From: Reticulitermes lucifugus
Taxonomy: Eukaryota; Arthropoda; Insecta; Blattodea; Rhinotermitidae
DNA length: 64,000 nucleotides
NCBI GenBank assembly: GCA_026260175.1
Contig: JAKCWW010000520.1
Span: 11,350 to 75,349 of the forward strand
Direction: 5' to 3'
The notes below the pieces were generated by a model. That model saw only the letters and a list, made by a program, of their open reading frames with translations. It searched no databases and was not told where the DNA came from. Of the stretch, positions 45,141 to 55,192 are shown piece after piece. Position numbers and translations under genes: made by a program. Within the stretch, counting starts at the first letter, position 1. The number at the start of each line of letters is the position of its first letter.

Positions 45141-45570
45141 TTTTAGGCACGTTCGCAAAATTGCGAAAATCGACTATTAGCTGCGTCGTGTCTGTCTGTC
45201 CCTGTCCGCATGGAACAACTCAGCTCCCACAGGACGGATTTTCATGAAATTTGATATTTGGATATTATTAGAAAATCTGTAGAGAAAAATCAAGTTTCAT
45301 TAACATCTGACAATAATAACAGGTACTTTACATGAAGACCTGTGTACATGCATAATAGCATATCACTGAATTCTTCTTAGAATGAGAAATTTTTCAGACA
45401 GAAGTTGTAGAGAAAATCAAAAACACATTTTATGCTCAATAACTTTTTTCCCGAAAATCGTGCCGTTTATGAGATAACGTGGAAAAATGTGGTAGAGCCT
45501 GACAGGCCACAGATGACAATATAATATGGCAAGGCTACAGGTTCACACTTATAATATGTAATATATATTG
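45141..45570 (-). repeat. CAGA-tract interspersed repeat, antisense copy near exon 3
   Basis: Reverse complement of 28259-28695: TTTTAGGCACGTTCGCAAAA, GTCGTGTCTGTCTGTCCC and CACAGATGACAATATAATAT. It starts about 305 bases after exon 3. Confidence 0.8.
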
Positions 45571-46089
45571 CTTTTCCACGGCAGCAGTGGTTACCTCAGT
45601 GCTGCGTTTATACGTACATTGCCTATCTTGTTTAATTATACTTAATTGACATGCTTGTGTAACAAATCATTTGGAAATGTTGCAAGTTTTAATATCTGTG
45701 AAACAATGTTAACAAGTATAAATGAGTTTAATGATTGAATTCTCATCGTACTTTCAAATGCACTAAACAGTGGTGTAGAAAACAGGTTGGAGCCCCCCGC
45801 GACTCAATAATCGAGCTCCCCCTGTAGTTATTAGCGAGGTTACTCCCAAACAGAAATCCAGAATACTGCCTTCTGTCAGAAGAACGGAATCCAGTCCAAA
45901 ATAAGCCACAACAAATTTTAATATTCTGTACGTTTAGGGCAATTCTGACCAATGGGCTCCCACCGAGCCACTGGGTCTCCGGGGGTCTTATTTGTGCTAC
46001 TGACACTAAGGGTCAAGATATGTAACAAAGATGTTGCCATTTTATTTGTGTTGGTGTGGAATGTGGTCTCACACTTTAAAGGAGGAACA

Positions 46090-46375
46090 TAAAAAGTTTA
46101 ATATATTACACAAGGAGGAACTATGTGTTTTATACAGTGTTGTTAGCATAGGAGGCTACAGTGGGCTGGGTGTGTACCTAGGCTGGGAGATATAAGGAAT
46201 GCATGCAGAGTTTTTGAAGATAAACCCTTGGGAGACTAAACAGGATATGGGAGGCTAATGTTAAGATGGATCTTGGAAATATGTTGTGAGGATTGGAGTT
46301 GGATAGAACTGGCTCTGGATGATGTTCACTGGTGGAATTTGCTTTCAATGTCGTTGAACCTTTGGGGTCTGTTTA
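46090..46375 (+). mobile_element. LINE 3' end, sense, before exon 4
   Basis: ATGTTAAGATGGATCTTGGA, AACTGGCTCTGGATGATGTT and TGTCGTTGAACCTTTGGGGT follow the RTE-like 3' order ('IKMDL.. ... LA.D..W ... MNLWG'). Ends about 100 bases before the exon 4 acceptor. Confidence 0.6.
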
Positions 46376-46476
46376 GTAATTTTAAAAGTGTTAAAAAACA
46401 AGTAACATGTCCAATTTTTGTTTGCCCCCACACCCACCCTACTCGGTGCCTAATTCTGTTTTCCGTGTCTTTGCAG

Positions 46477-47415
46477 TTGGAAGAGAAGAGCATTGAACTG
46501 GAAGGAACCAGAGCTCGTGTTCGAGTACTGGAACGTCTCCAGCAGAAGGCATCTCAAGGCACTGCCACATTATTGCCACCTGAAGCCTCATCTAACACCA
46601 TTCTTCCTCTGTTAGCCCTTCCTATGCCTGCAGATGACAACATGCATCATAGCAGCAGTACTGAGTCAGCTCACGACCACACTATGGGGGTGCAATCTGA
46701 AGATGGCACAAGTGATCAAGGGGAAGTAAAGAAAACTCCTGAATTACAGCAGATGTCACCAAGGAGACGTCCCAGCAAGATCCCGCTTCCAGGAACAAAA
46801 TCAGTTTGTGCTCCCAAACCTCCAAGTGGAAAATCTGCTTCAGTATCCAGCCGAAATAGGGGATCACCTCCATTGAAGAGTAGAACAGACTCAAATTCTT
46901 CTCTTTCTGGAAAGAGCACTGTTAGAGAATCCTCATGGAAAAATAGAAGTGAAAGCAATTCATCCCTTACTGGTGGAGGAAAAAACCGAGAATCTCCAAA
47001 TGGGGGGAGAAATTCATCCCTTTTAGGAAGGAATAACAGTCGTGACTCATTAAACAGTTGCAGTAAGAGTCGAGACTCTTTTACAACATCAATAGGCAAG
47101 ACCCGTGGTGGTGATTCTCTTACTGGAAAGAAATCAGTTGGTGACTCAATATCTTCCTCTGTGAGTAAGGGTAGAACAGACACTCATTCCCGTCAGAATA
47201 GTTTCTCTTCTAATGTGTCAGGAAGCAACAGAAGAGAATCAGTTTCCAGCGCTAAAGGGAAGGACAGTTCATTCTCTTCATCTATTGGACGTAAAGGCCT
47301 TCATCACCAAACCTCTGCGTCCTCTCGGATGGGCCGAGGGGGCAGTAACAATTCGAACATTAACCAGCGGATAGGAAATAGCAACTTGAACGAGCAGGGT
47401 GATCAAAATTCGAAG
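46477..47415 (+). CDS. Serine-rich coiled-coil protein, exon 4, with SxIP-type motif
   Basis: The exon follows a pyrimidine-rich acceptor (gtgtctttgcag) and ends at AAG|gtacga, phase 0 at both ends, giving 313 codons. Residues 1-28 (LEEKSIELEGTRARVRVLER) end the coiled coil from exons 2 and 3. Residues 98-108 read RPSKIPLPGTK: SKIP at 46774-46785 fits the SxIP consensus of EB1-binding plus-end proteins, with the basic and proline neighbours that usually accompany it. From residue 115 to 300 there is a basic Ser-rich tract with loose repeats built on R-[DE]-S and N-S-S-L-[ST]-G, likely disordered and phosphorylatable. If the donor is not used, translation runs 21 more codons to a stop at 47481. 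A microtubule-associated role is inference from the motif only. Confidence 0.82.
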
Positions 47416-47481
47416 GTACGACCCACCAAGCTTTCGTTTTGGAGCAACTGGCTGAAAATACTTGACAACGGGCCATCTTAA
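47416..47481 (+). other. Possible alternative C-terminus by read-through of the exon 4 donor
   Basis: The reading frame of exon 4 stays open through the donor for 21 codons (VRPTKLSFWSNWLKILDNGP and one more serine) and stops with TAA. With a 15 kb intron beyond, an isoform ending here by intronic polyadenylation is possible. I saw no convincing AATAAA close behind, so the spliced form to 62520 is preferred. Confidence 0.25.
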
Positions 47482-48553
47482 GAATCAACAGTCAAACAGT
47501 TAAAGCAGGCAGGCACAGATAGGACACCAGTGCCACAAGTACTCCTCCAATTCTAAGTTAAAATAGGAAGATATGATCAAATTGGGCATATTATTTTTCT
47601 ACCAGAGCATTTTATCTACAACATGGTGACACAAGGGGTGCAGGCAGATGAAAGCAGAGGGCCAGAAAATGAGGTTCTTGTAAGTGGAAACTTTCTTTTA
47701 ATTTTGGTTTGTTTTGTGTTTTGAGTATAGAGGGTAGAGTAGTTGGGTGATTTTAGCAACTTTGCGATACTATTTAATAGCATTGTGGATCTGTCCACTT
47801 GTGGATTGGGCAGCCATGTAAAAAATGATTTTTTTTCTGGATCAATGCAGAAGCGGATGATCAAGTATAATTTATATCTCTTGGCACAGCCAAGGGGATT
47901 CATTGTGTGACCCAGTCCACAAGTAGACTCACTGATTGAATGGGGAACATTGCACAGCAGTTAATGGTTCTCTTAATGCATGAATGTTGGATGTCAGTAC
48001 TTCTGTCAGATTCTTCCGTTTTGGTGCTGAATGTATATCTGTGGAAATATCTTCAGCATATTAGGTTGAGTACTTTAAAAGGACAGTCTTCATGGTGTGA
48101 AAACTTCTGATGTTATTTCTTTTCACTGGCATGATAGAGTTTAATCCATTATCATTTGTAATGGTTGGCACAGTACCATGTTTATAATATAAGCAGTGTT
48201 TAAACTCATCAGAATAACTTAACACTGTGATTGTTTCAGGGTGGGTGACGGGGTTCGAATACAAAAATAAGGCAAGGAATTTTTTCTTATCCATCATATC
48301 CAGCCTGTTACCCAAGGGGTACCAGAGGCAAAGTAGTTGGATCGTAAAGCTGATGAAGTCAGGAATGCATAGAGCATTACCTAAAGTGCACCACACCTCT
48401 TCATGACGTGCAGCTTAGGTGCAGGGACAACTTTATCTTTTAGTCTCCCATCCAATGTGTACTGGAGATCCTTTCCTCTGGAGCTAAAATAGCCACACTC
48501 ACCTTCATCTGTGTAATGAGGTTAACACTATATGGAGCTTTACCCCCCCCCCC

Positions 48554-48603
48554 NNNNNNNNNNNNNNNNNNNNNNNNNNNNNNNNNNNNNNNNNNNNNNN
48601 NNN
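48554..48603. other. Assembly gap (50 N) beside C-run and (CA)n
   Basis: A C-run, 50 Ns and a (CA)n/(CGCA)n tract at 48604-48664. Protein-like frames crossing it are artefacts. Confidence 0.99.
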
Positions 48604-48646
<43 letters not shown>

Positions 48647-48664
48647 GCACGCACGCACGCGCGC
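48604..48664. repeat. (CA)n then (CGCA)n microsatellite
   Basis: About 20 CA units followed by CGCA and GCGC units. Confidence 0.9.
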
Positions 48665-48747
48665 ACTGACACCTGAATGTCATGTTTATTAATAATGACA
48701 ACTCTTATTTTAGCTAACTGACCTAACGTAGGTTTAATGAGGGGCAA

Positions 48748-49142
48748 GGCGCACCCAGGGGGGAGGGGGTTGCCGGGCAGAAACCCCACCTCAAACCGCC
48801 CAAGACTGGAATTTAAAAAACACAGATTTTGTAGATATTATGATATCAAAATTTTTACGTGATTTACTCTTCAGCTGAAATCAGCCACTGAAATCGGCTG
48901 ATGGCTAGTATATTACAATTTTGAAAAATAAATTAATAAAAGTAACCAAAAAAAAAAAACCAAGAAGATAGGACACTGATTGAGTCATAGAACATGTAGT
49001 TATGTATGGATGTATATAAATGCAGTTTCAGACAGTGTTATGGTATACTTATGACATTTTTATAACGTAATTTTTAAAATTAAACATAAATTATATATTA
49101 GCCTCAGGGTCACCCCCCCCACGGAAAAATTCTGGGTGTGCA
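48748..49142. mobile_element. Non-autonomous DNA transposon (GGCGCACCCA termini), copy 2
   Basis: Starts AGGCGCACCCAG and ends TTCTGGGTGTGCA. Interior shares the CAGCCACTGAAATCGGCTGA motif with the copy at 576-934, in opposite orientation. The right terminus shows CG to TG/CA changes. Confidence 0.55.
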
Positions 49143-51064
49143 TCTGATCAGGGGGAAAGGGTAAGAGGTTAATAACCTGAGACTCATTTTAGGAGGTTGT
49201 TGAGAAGTTTATTTCGGTGTTAATGAAGACCCAACCATGTGGAAGAGTCGGGATATATGATTTTATGTATTTCACTTTTCCTGTCAGATGTTTTGGTGAA
49301 GTAAAATTAATTGGAAACAGTTCTGTTTAGTACATATTAACGTTCATGTGGGCAAGTTTTAATATGGGCGAAGAAAGTATTCACACATTTAGATTTACTG
49401 ATTCTCTTAATGTTTCCTGCATAAATTTTAGTATTTGTAAAGGAGAAGTATTGTGGCCTTCCCATTAACTGAACCACAATAAGTGACATTTTTGTAGGTT
49501 GTGGAAAGTCAGTAGATGTGCTGGAAAAATATATTATCTGTTGCTCTAATGTTCATGAGATTTGCGTATACTTTTAAATCTTTTATATTACACAAAATTC
49601 CCGTATGTTATGTTAAGCTGTGCTAATGCAACTTCCGCTTCAGAAGCTTGCAGGCTGCTATGTTGGTATTATTGACGGTATAGATTTAAAACTTACTTCA
49701 AGGAAAAATAGAAGTTTGAAGCATTTTAAAACAAAATACCTAGATAAATATTTAGATCTAAGGAAAAAAGAACTAAAACAGTTTTTTGATATTGTATAAT
49801 AGCAAAGTCATTATTTGTATAGGTCTCCTAGAACTGTCAAAGAGACTGAAATTTCATAGGATACAGTAGTGTGGGTGTGTAACAGTGATGGAGGAAGTAA
49901 GACATGCATGCAAAATCTTTGTGCCAAAATCGATTTGAAAATGGTGTGTATTCAAAGTCTGCTACAGTTTTACTTTGTTCTTTTAACCATTTTCAAATAC
50001 TTTTTGCATATTTGACACGAATCATCAACTAATTATAGATATTACCTATGTAAAGCTCATCAGTAGAATATTTACGAATTTTTCATACTGTCTTTATTAT
50101 TTGGGTATTGTAAGTTGTTAATACTTACAAGATGGGGCATGAGGGGGCTGCGGTTATTTGTAACATCATAATCGGGTATGCTTGTACTTCATTGTATGGC
50201 ATTACTTTTGCTAAATCAACCCCTTTCTCATGATCTGCCTGCCATTTATTATAAGGATTCTACACCATTCTTTGCAGGGTACATGCAACCGTAATATGGT
50301 TAGCATATAACTGGCCGACTCTCTCCTACTCAGTCAATAGAGCAAACTCTTGGTTTCAGGGAATATAAGTGGTCCTAGTGATAAAATTGCTAATTGAAAT
50401 TGAATACATATTCTTTACTGTTATTATTTGTTTAAGTACAACAGAGTCTTGTTTGATCTTTATGAACACGGCACTGAACCGTCCGTGTCTGAAGCTAGGA
50501 CGCTACTCATTGGCTTGGGCATGCACTCTCTAGCACCCTGGTTCGAAATTCATCCCCCCTTGGATTTTCCTACTTCTTCCCATTGGCTAACTCTGCCCTA
50601 ATTCTGTAATCAACAAATCTGCCTGTGTGGACCCTCTCGCATCCCTAACGAAGCAACTGGATTTTTCTGTAGTCAACACCCACATGTTGAAATATGAGGG
50701 TCAAAATCTGTCAGAGTNTCGAATTTCTAAGACTCTGAAGTTTGCTGAAATCCCATTAATTTTGACAGTGACAAAGTGCGACAAGTACTGGCCCCCTTCG
50801 CTCTGCTGTGCCTGTCCACTGTCCACTCTTCTGGCGTCCAGATGTTACTACTAACCTACCAAGTCCTGTTTTAACAAAATCCCCCAAACCAAACTAACTA
50901 CTCACGCTTGCAATCAAAGATAAATTTTAAATATCAAAATTAATAAGTGCAACGATTACAAGCAGTTACTGTGTTAGCTTAAGATGTCCATGTTTATTAA
51001 TTTAAAAGTAATTTGTTTTTATATAGCTCTGTGACATTACATTTAGTTATACTATATCCCAAAC

Positions 51065-51240
51065 TATGTAACTGCATGCAACAGAGTCTTTGAGAAGCTA
51101 GTAGACAGTGAATAAAATTACATACCTGCCATCTGTGTAACCAAAGTTTCATTACTCTGTTCACAACAGCCTGTCAGTGAACTCTGCCCTGAGTCAGATG
51201 AATGCAGTCTACAGCCTCCCACAATATTTATTTTCAGATT
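51065..51240 (-). mobile_element. LINE 3' tail, antisense, CpG-decayed
   Basis: AGAGTCTTTGAGAAGCTAGT, CTGTTCACAACAGCCTGTCA and AGATGAATGCAGTCTACAGC are old versions of the antisense tail. Confidence 0.5.
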
Positions 51241-51469
51241 AATGTTTATATGTGTTAGTCTGTTCTGCACGCTTGTAATTATTAGACCAGTTAATTTAAA
51301 TACTGTTCATATCAGCAGAATAATATGAATGTAGAACATGATATTGAGTTTAGTGCTGCAAATTGTTAAAGTAAAATATGTAACAGTCCAAGTAAAAATA
51401 AGTTTATCCACTAATTTAGGAACTACAAAATGTTTAAACTCAGTAGTAAGTAGGAGGACTTGTAGACTG

Positions 51470-51755
51470 GCGTCTGGGATAGTGTTGTTGGTGCAGTAAC
51501 TAGGCTGTGGACTGGGCAGGAATCATGGTTCAGTTTCAGTTAGGGGCAAGAGATTTATCTAATGTTTCCAGACTGGATTGGCTCTGGGGTTCACCCAGCC
51601 TCCTATTCAGTGTGTACTGGTGGCTCGTGTCTCGGGAGTAAGGTGGCTGGGGTGTGAAGCTGACTCCTTACCTCCTTATAGTGCCAAGGTTATGAGTGAG
51701 TGGAGCTATATCTCCACTCCCTTGTATGCCTACATGATGTGCACAGGGACAACTT
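51470..51755 (+). mobile_element. SINE family B copy, CpG-decayed
   Basis: Same block order as the other B copies, but CpG positions read TG or CA: AGGAATCATGGTTCAGTTTC here against AGGAATCGTGGTTTGATTGT at 43908. Ends GCCTACATGATGTGCACAGG. Confidence 0.65.
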
Positions 51756-51824
51756 AAATTTTCACTTTATGGCTTCATTTGATAGGGTGTGAAAGTGGAC
51801 TGGCTCAGAATTGGATTAATGAAT

Positions 51825-51925
51825 GTGATCAATGTACATTCAGGTTCCTGAAAGCAGAGAATTTCTTGACCAGTTCAGTAATTAAAACTATAAAATTTTC
51901 AAGGAAAAATTTGCTCCTCAACCAT
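51825..51925 (+). mobile_element. LINE 3' tail, sense, old
   Basis: ACATTCAGGTTCCTGAAAGC and AGAATTTCTTGACCAGTTCA, a diverged copy of the family tail. Confidence 0.5.
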
Positions 51926-52144
51926 GAATAAGTTGGTCAGAAAGCTGAATTTGCGCATGAGTTTTGAGGTTTTTGCAGCAGTCTAGCTGAGGATTCCATC
52001 CTTGTGAGATGTGATGCCATGTCGTTGGGTAATTTGATCCTGTCATTGCTTTGAAATATTGGAATCCTGTGATACCATGATACAGCATAATATCACAGAA
52101 GAACAATTCTGAGCTCGCTTATTTGAGCACCATGTTATGAATAT

Positions 52145-52375
52145 GTGTGGGGGAGTGGATCTGTAGCTCCATGCACTTTTAACCTCATCACTATATAAAG
52201 GTGAGTGGTCAGCTTCATGTCCCAGCCACTGTAGCCCCTGGCAAAGAATTATGGTATCCACTGAATAGGAGGTTGGGTGGCCTGGTGCACTGTTCTGGAC
52301 GTTATGGTAAAGAGAAAAATCTGTGACCCTGCCAGGAAACAAACTGCAACTTTTCGGTTCAGTTACTCCAGCACA
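52145..52375 (-). mobile_element. SINE family B, antisense CpG-decayed copy
   Basis: Blocks TCTGTAGCTCCATGCACTTT, GGTCAGCTTCATGTCCCAGC and CTGTGACCCTGCCAGGAAAC correspond to family B; expected CpGs are mostly TG or CA. Confidence 0.55.
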
Positions 52376-52489
52376 TAGAGGAATGAACTGCTCACAGTAA
52401 TATACTCATACTTGCTGCAGTGTCCATAGCTTCCAGGTCTCATGACAGTATCAACAGGTTAGAAAATGTTGGCAGAGCGAAACACTTGT

Positions 52490-52610
52490 GCATTTGCACA
52501 ACCATAGCAACCACAGGAACATGGTAACCGTGGTTACTTGTGTAACCAAGGTAACCATGGTAATAAATGTAACCATAGTAACCATAGGAACACTGGTAGC
52601 CAAAGTAGTC
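52490..52610 (+). repeat. GTAACCAT repeat cluster containing X-box-like sites
   Basis: A degenerate repeat of about nine bases (GTAACCATA, GTAACCAAG). Within it GTAACCAAGGTAAC (52542-52555) and GTAACCATAGTAAC (52569-52582) both fit the RFX X-box consensus GTNRCC-N(0-3)-RGYAAC; GTAACCATGGTAAT (52551-52564) and GTAACCGTGGTTAC (52524-52537) each differ at one base. Confidence 0.6.
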
Positions 52611-53253
52611 ATAAATGTACATAGGTCTGAAAATAAAGTGTCCACTTTTAACCAAAATTGGAATGTGTTGACATTTGTAGTCAAAATTCCCAATGAAAGT
52701 CTGTCGGAGTGAAGTTGTTCTGTGCAGAGGATGGACACATGAGCAGACATTATGAAGCTAATAGTCCTTTTTCACAGTTGTTTTGTGAATACATGTGAAA
52801 AAGAATGCTGAACAATACACGGGGAAAGTGGTTGGTCTTACATGTGCTGATTACTGCCTCTTTATTCCCCTATGCTGTTCAGTATTGCAATATAAATAGT
52901 GGATATGGTAGTTGCCATGTTAATTGCACAGGATGAGGAAGGGTGGAGGAATATGTATGTCCAGTCAGCTCAGGAAATGAAAAAAAATACAGTGAAAGGT
53001 CACCCCATTTCAGTTGCAGTCTGTCAACTATTCTGTGTGCTCAGTCAACCAGAGTTCCCCTGAATTGTAGTGGTATAGTATTGGTGTTAGGGTGCATTCA
53101 GTCTGAATCTTTCAGGAAGCTGTATAATCCATCATATGATGGTTTTCTTTTGGGTTTATGCATCGTGATAAATAACTGCTGTGAAAACCTGAGAACTTAA
53201 TGCTGTATAATCTGTGATTACTTTTTGAAGGCGCCATGGCAGTCTTCATAAAT

Positions 53254-53524
53254 TTCTTTCTTTCTTTGTTTCTTTTTTATTCTGATCTCTTTCTACCTCC
53301 TCATTGTAGGTGTAGAGGGTTATTGTTGCACCTGATCACACTCAGTGACACACACACACACACACTCAGTAGGACTCCTCTGGACGAGGGATCAGCCCGT
53401 CGCAGACACCTCTACCTGACAACACATACCACTCACAAAAGACAGACATCCATGCCCCCAGTGGGATTCGAACCCGCAATTCCAGCAAGCGACTGGCCGC
53501 ATACCCACGTCTTAGACTGCGCAG
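53254..53524 (-). mobile_element. SINE family A, CpG-bearing copy in a CpG-poor intron
   Basis: Same family as 3218-3475: B box GGTTCGAATCC on the minus strand, body with AGAGGTGTCTGCGACGGGC, and an A-rich tail. Flanks TTCATAAAT at 53245-53253 and 53525-53533 are a 9-base target duplication. The tRNA head is slightly shortened. It keeps more CpG than its surroundings, suggesting a later insertion. Confidence 0.75.
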
Positions 53525-55157
53525 TTCATAAATGTTATTACCCTATATTAACATTACTATAGTGGGAAATAACTTTGATGGCAAGGCAGTATACAGAGAC
53601 TTTTTTCCTGACATTTTAGTCCTCATGAAATTTTGGAACAGTAATTTAAAATAGGTCACACATGTTTTGTGGTCCATGCCTTTCACATTATCGAGCTTGT
53701 TAGAGGTATTTTTATATTGGGTTTTGCTTTGTATTCATAGCAGTGGAGAAATGTTTCAATAAAGACAGGTGTCTGTCTGATCCAGGTTTCATTTTAGACA
53801 GGTTTTACTGTGCCACCAGTTATTTGCTTTAAATACTCGTACATGGTAATGACCTGTGGCTCACAACATACAATGTTTGTAGTATTTCCTCCAATGCTTC
53901 TTTCTCACTGTGTCACTTTTGATGTAAGGCTGGTGTGAAAATTAGTTAGCAGTTTTTCTGCTCAGTTGTACTGTCAGCCTGTTTTACAATCCAAATTTAT
54001 ATAATACACATAATTTATCTGTATGTCCTGTTTTGGACTGACTTGTGAATTTTAGCTCCCTTGGTAGTATGATCACCAATAATGAAAGCTGTTACTAGAC
54101 TGGGGGAATGACAAAGGGTGAAGTGTATGGAAACTGCTTAATTTAATTTAAGTTCATACATTTCAGTAGTTTAAAGTTAATTTTTCTTGAAGAAACTTTG
54201 AAGTGTCATTCCTAATCTTGTGTTTGTCACACCTCAGAAGGAACACCTTTCTATCTAAAAAAAAAACTGATCATATCCAAGCTCTTCTGTAATATACTTT
54301 ACTTAAGAATCTGTTTGTACTCTCATGATCTTGACCAGTACTGTATTTATTTTGTAATATTAATAGTCCTTACTGGTAAAAGAGGAGGGTTGGTGGAATT
54401 CTTTAGGAGGAGGAGTTAATGCACTGGCAGTAATTACTTGTCGTAATTAAAAAGATAATGGAGTCGGATTCATTAGACAGCACATGGGGAGATTTATGGT
54501 AGCATGTGAAATTATGTATATTTGTGACAAACAATGAAGTTATGTGCCTGCTTGCATTGTGATTGTAATGGTTACCGATTTTGTAGTTGCATTATGCATC
54601 TTGCATGTTCACAGGTATGTACAATTCAAGTGACAATGCTCATAACTCAGCTGCCTGTACTGGTTGCATTTAATTTGGTAAGCCTGTCTCAGAATGTTTG
54701 TTTATGTGTCCCATAAAGTCATGGTATTTCCAGAAATCTCGTGGGATAGTTTGACATTTCAGAGAACATGAAACTGTACTTGGGCTTCGAGTTGAGCTTG
54801 CTCATACCGGCTTCTACCACACTATGTAACAAAGGAAAGTAATGAATCCTGCTTTTATTGCTTGGTTTCATACATAACTTTCAAATTTTCTGTGTAAAGT
54901 TTGATTTTGGTTAGGTTGTAAGTAATATTTTGTCACAGAGAAATCTGATTAGGAGGCCTTTATCCTGTTCTGGTGGTGGAATTGTATTCTGGCCCAACAG
55001 TAAATAGGCTGTTTTTTTTGCAATTATGAATAACTTTGACTGTAAATTTATTAAACAGTCTTTAAAAAATTTATCATTATTGAGAATGAAATACATTTTT
55101 TGAAGGTATTTTTAAATGTAGTGTCAATAGATTTTCAGATGGTGAATTTTAATAGAA

Positions 55158-55192
55158 ATATTTATGAATTTTATATATATATATATATATAA
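55158..55192. repeat. (TA)n microsatellite
   Basis: TATATATATATATATATA tract with AT-rich flanks. Confidence 0.85.

Larger units (their letters stand above)
44835..46476 (+). other. Intron 3 (1642 bp)
   Basis: GT-AG intron. It contains an antisense copy of the CAGA-repeat family (45141-45570) and a LINE 3' tail (about 46090-46375) ending about 100 bases before exon 4. CpG frequency falls from here onward. Confidence 0.7.

Noticed and set aside
46716-47183. 155-codon frame opposite exon 4
   Set aside because: It is the antisense shadow of a serine-rich exon with splice sites and phase support on the + strand.
48440-48789. Frames crossing the 50-N gap, Cys/Val-rich
   Set aside because: Built from the (CA)n tract and Ns.
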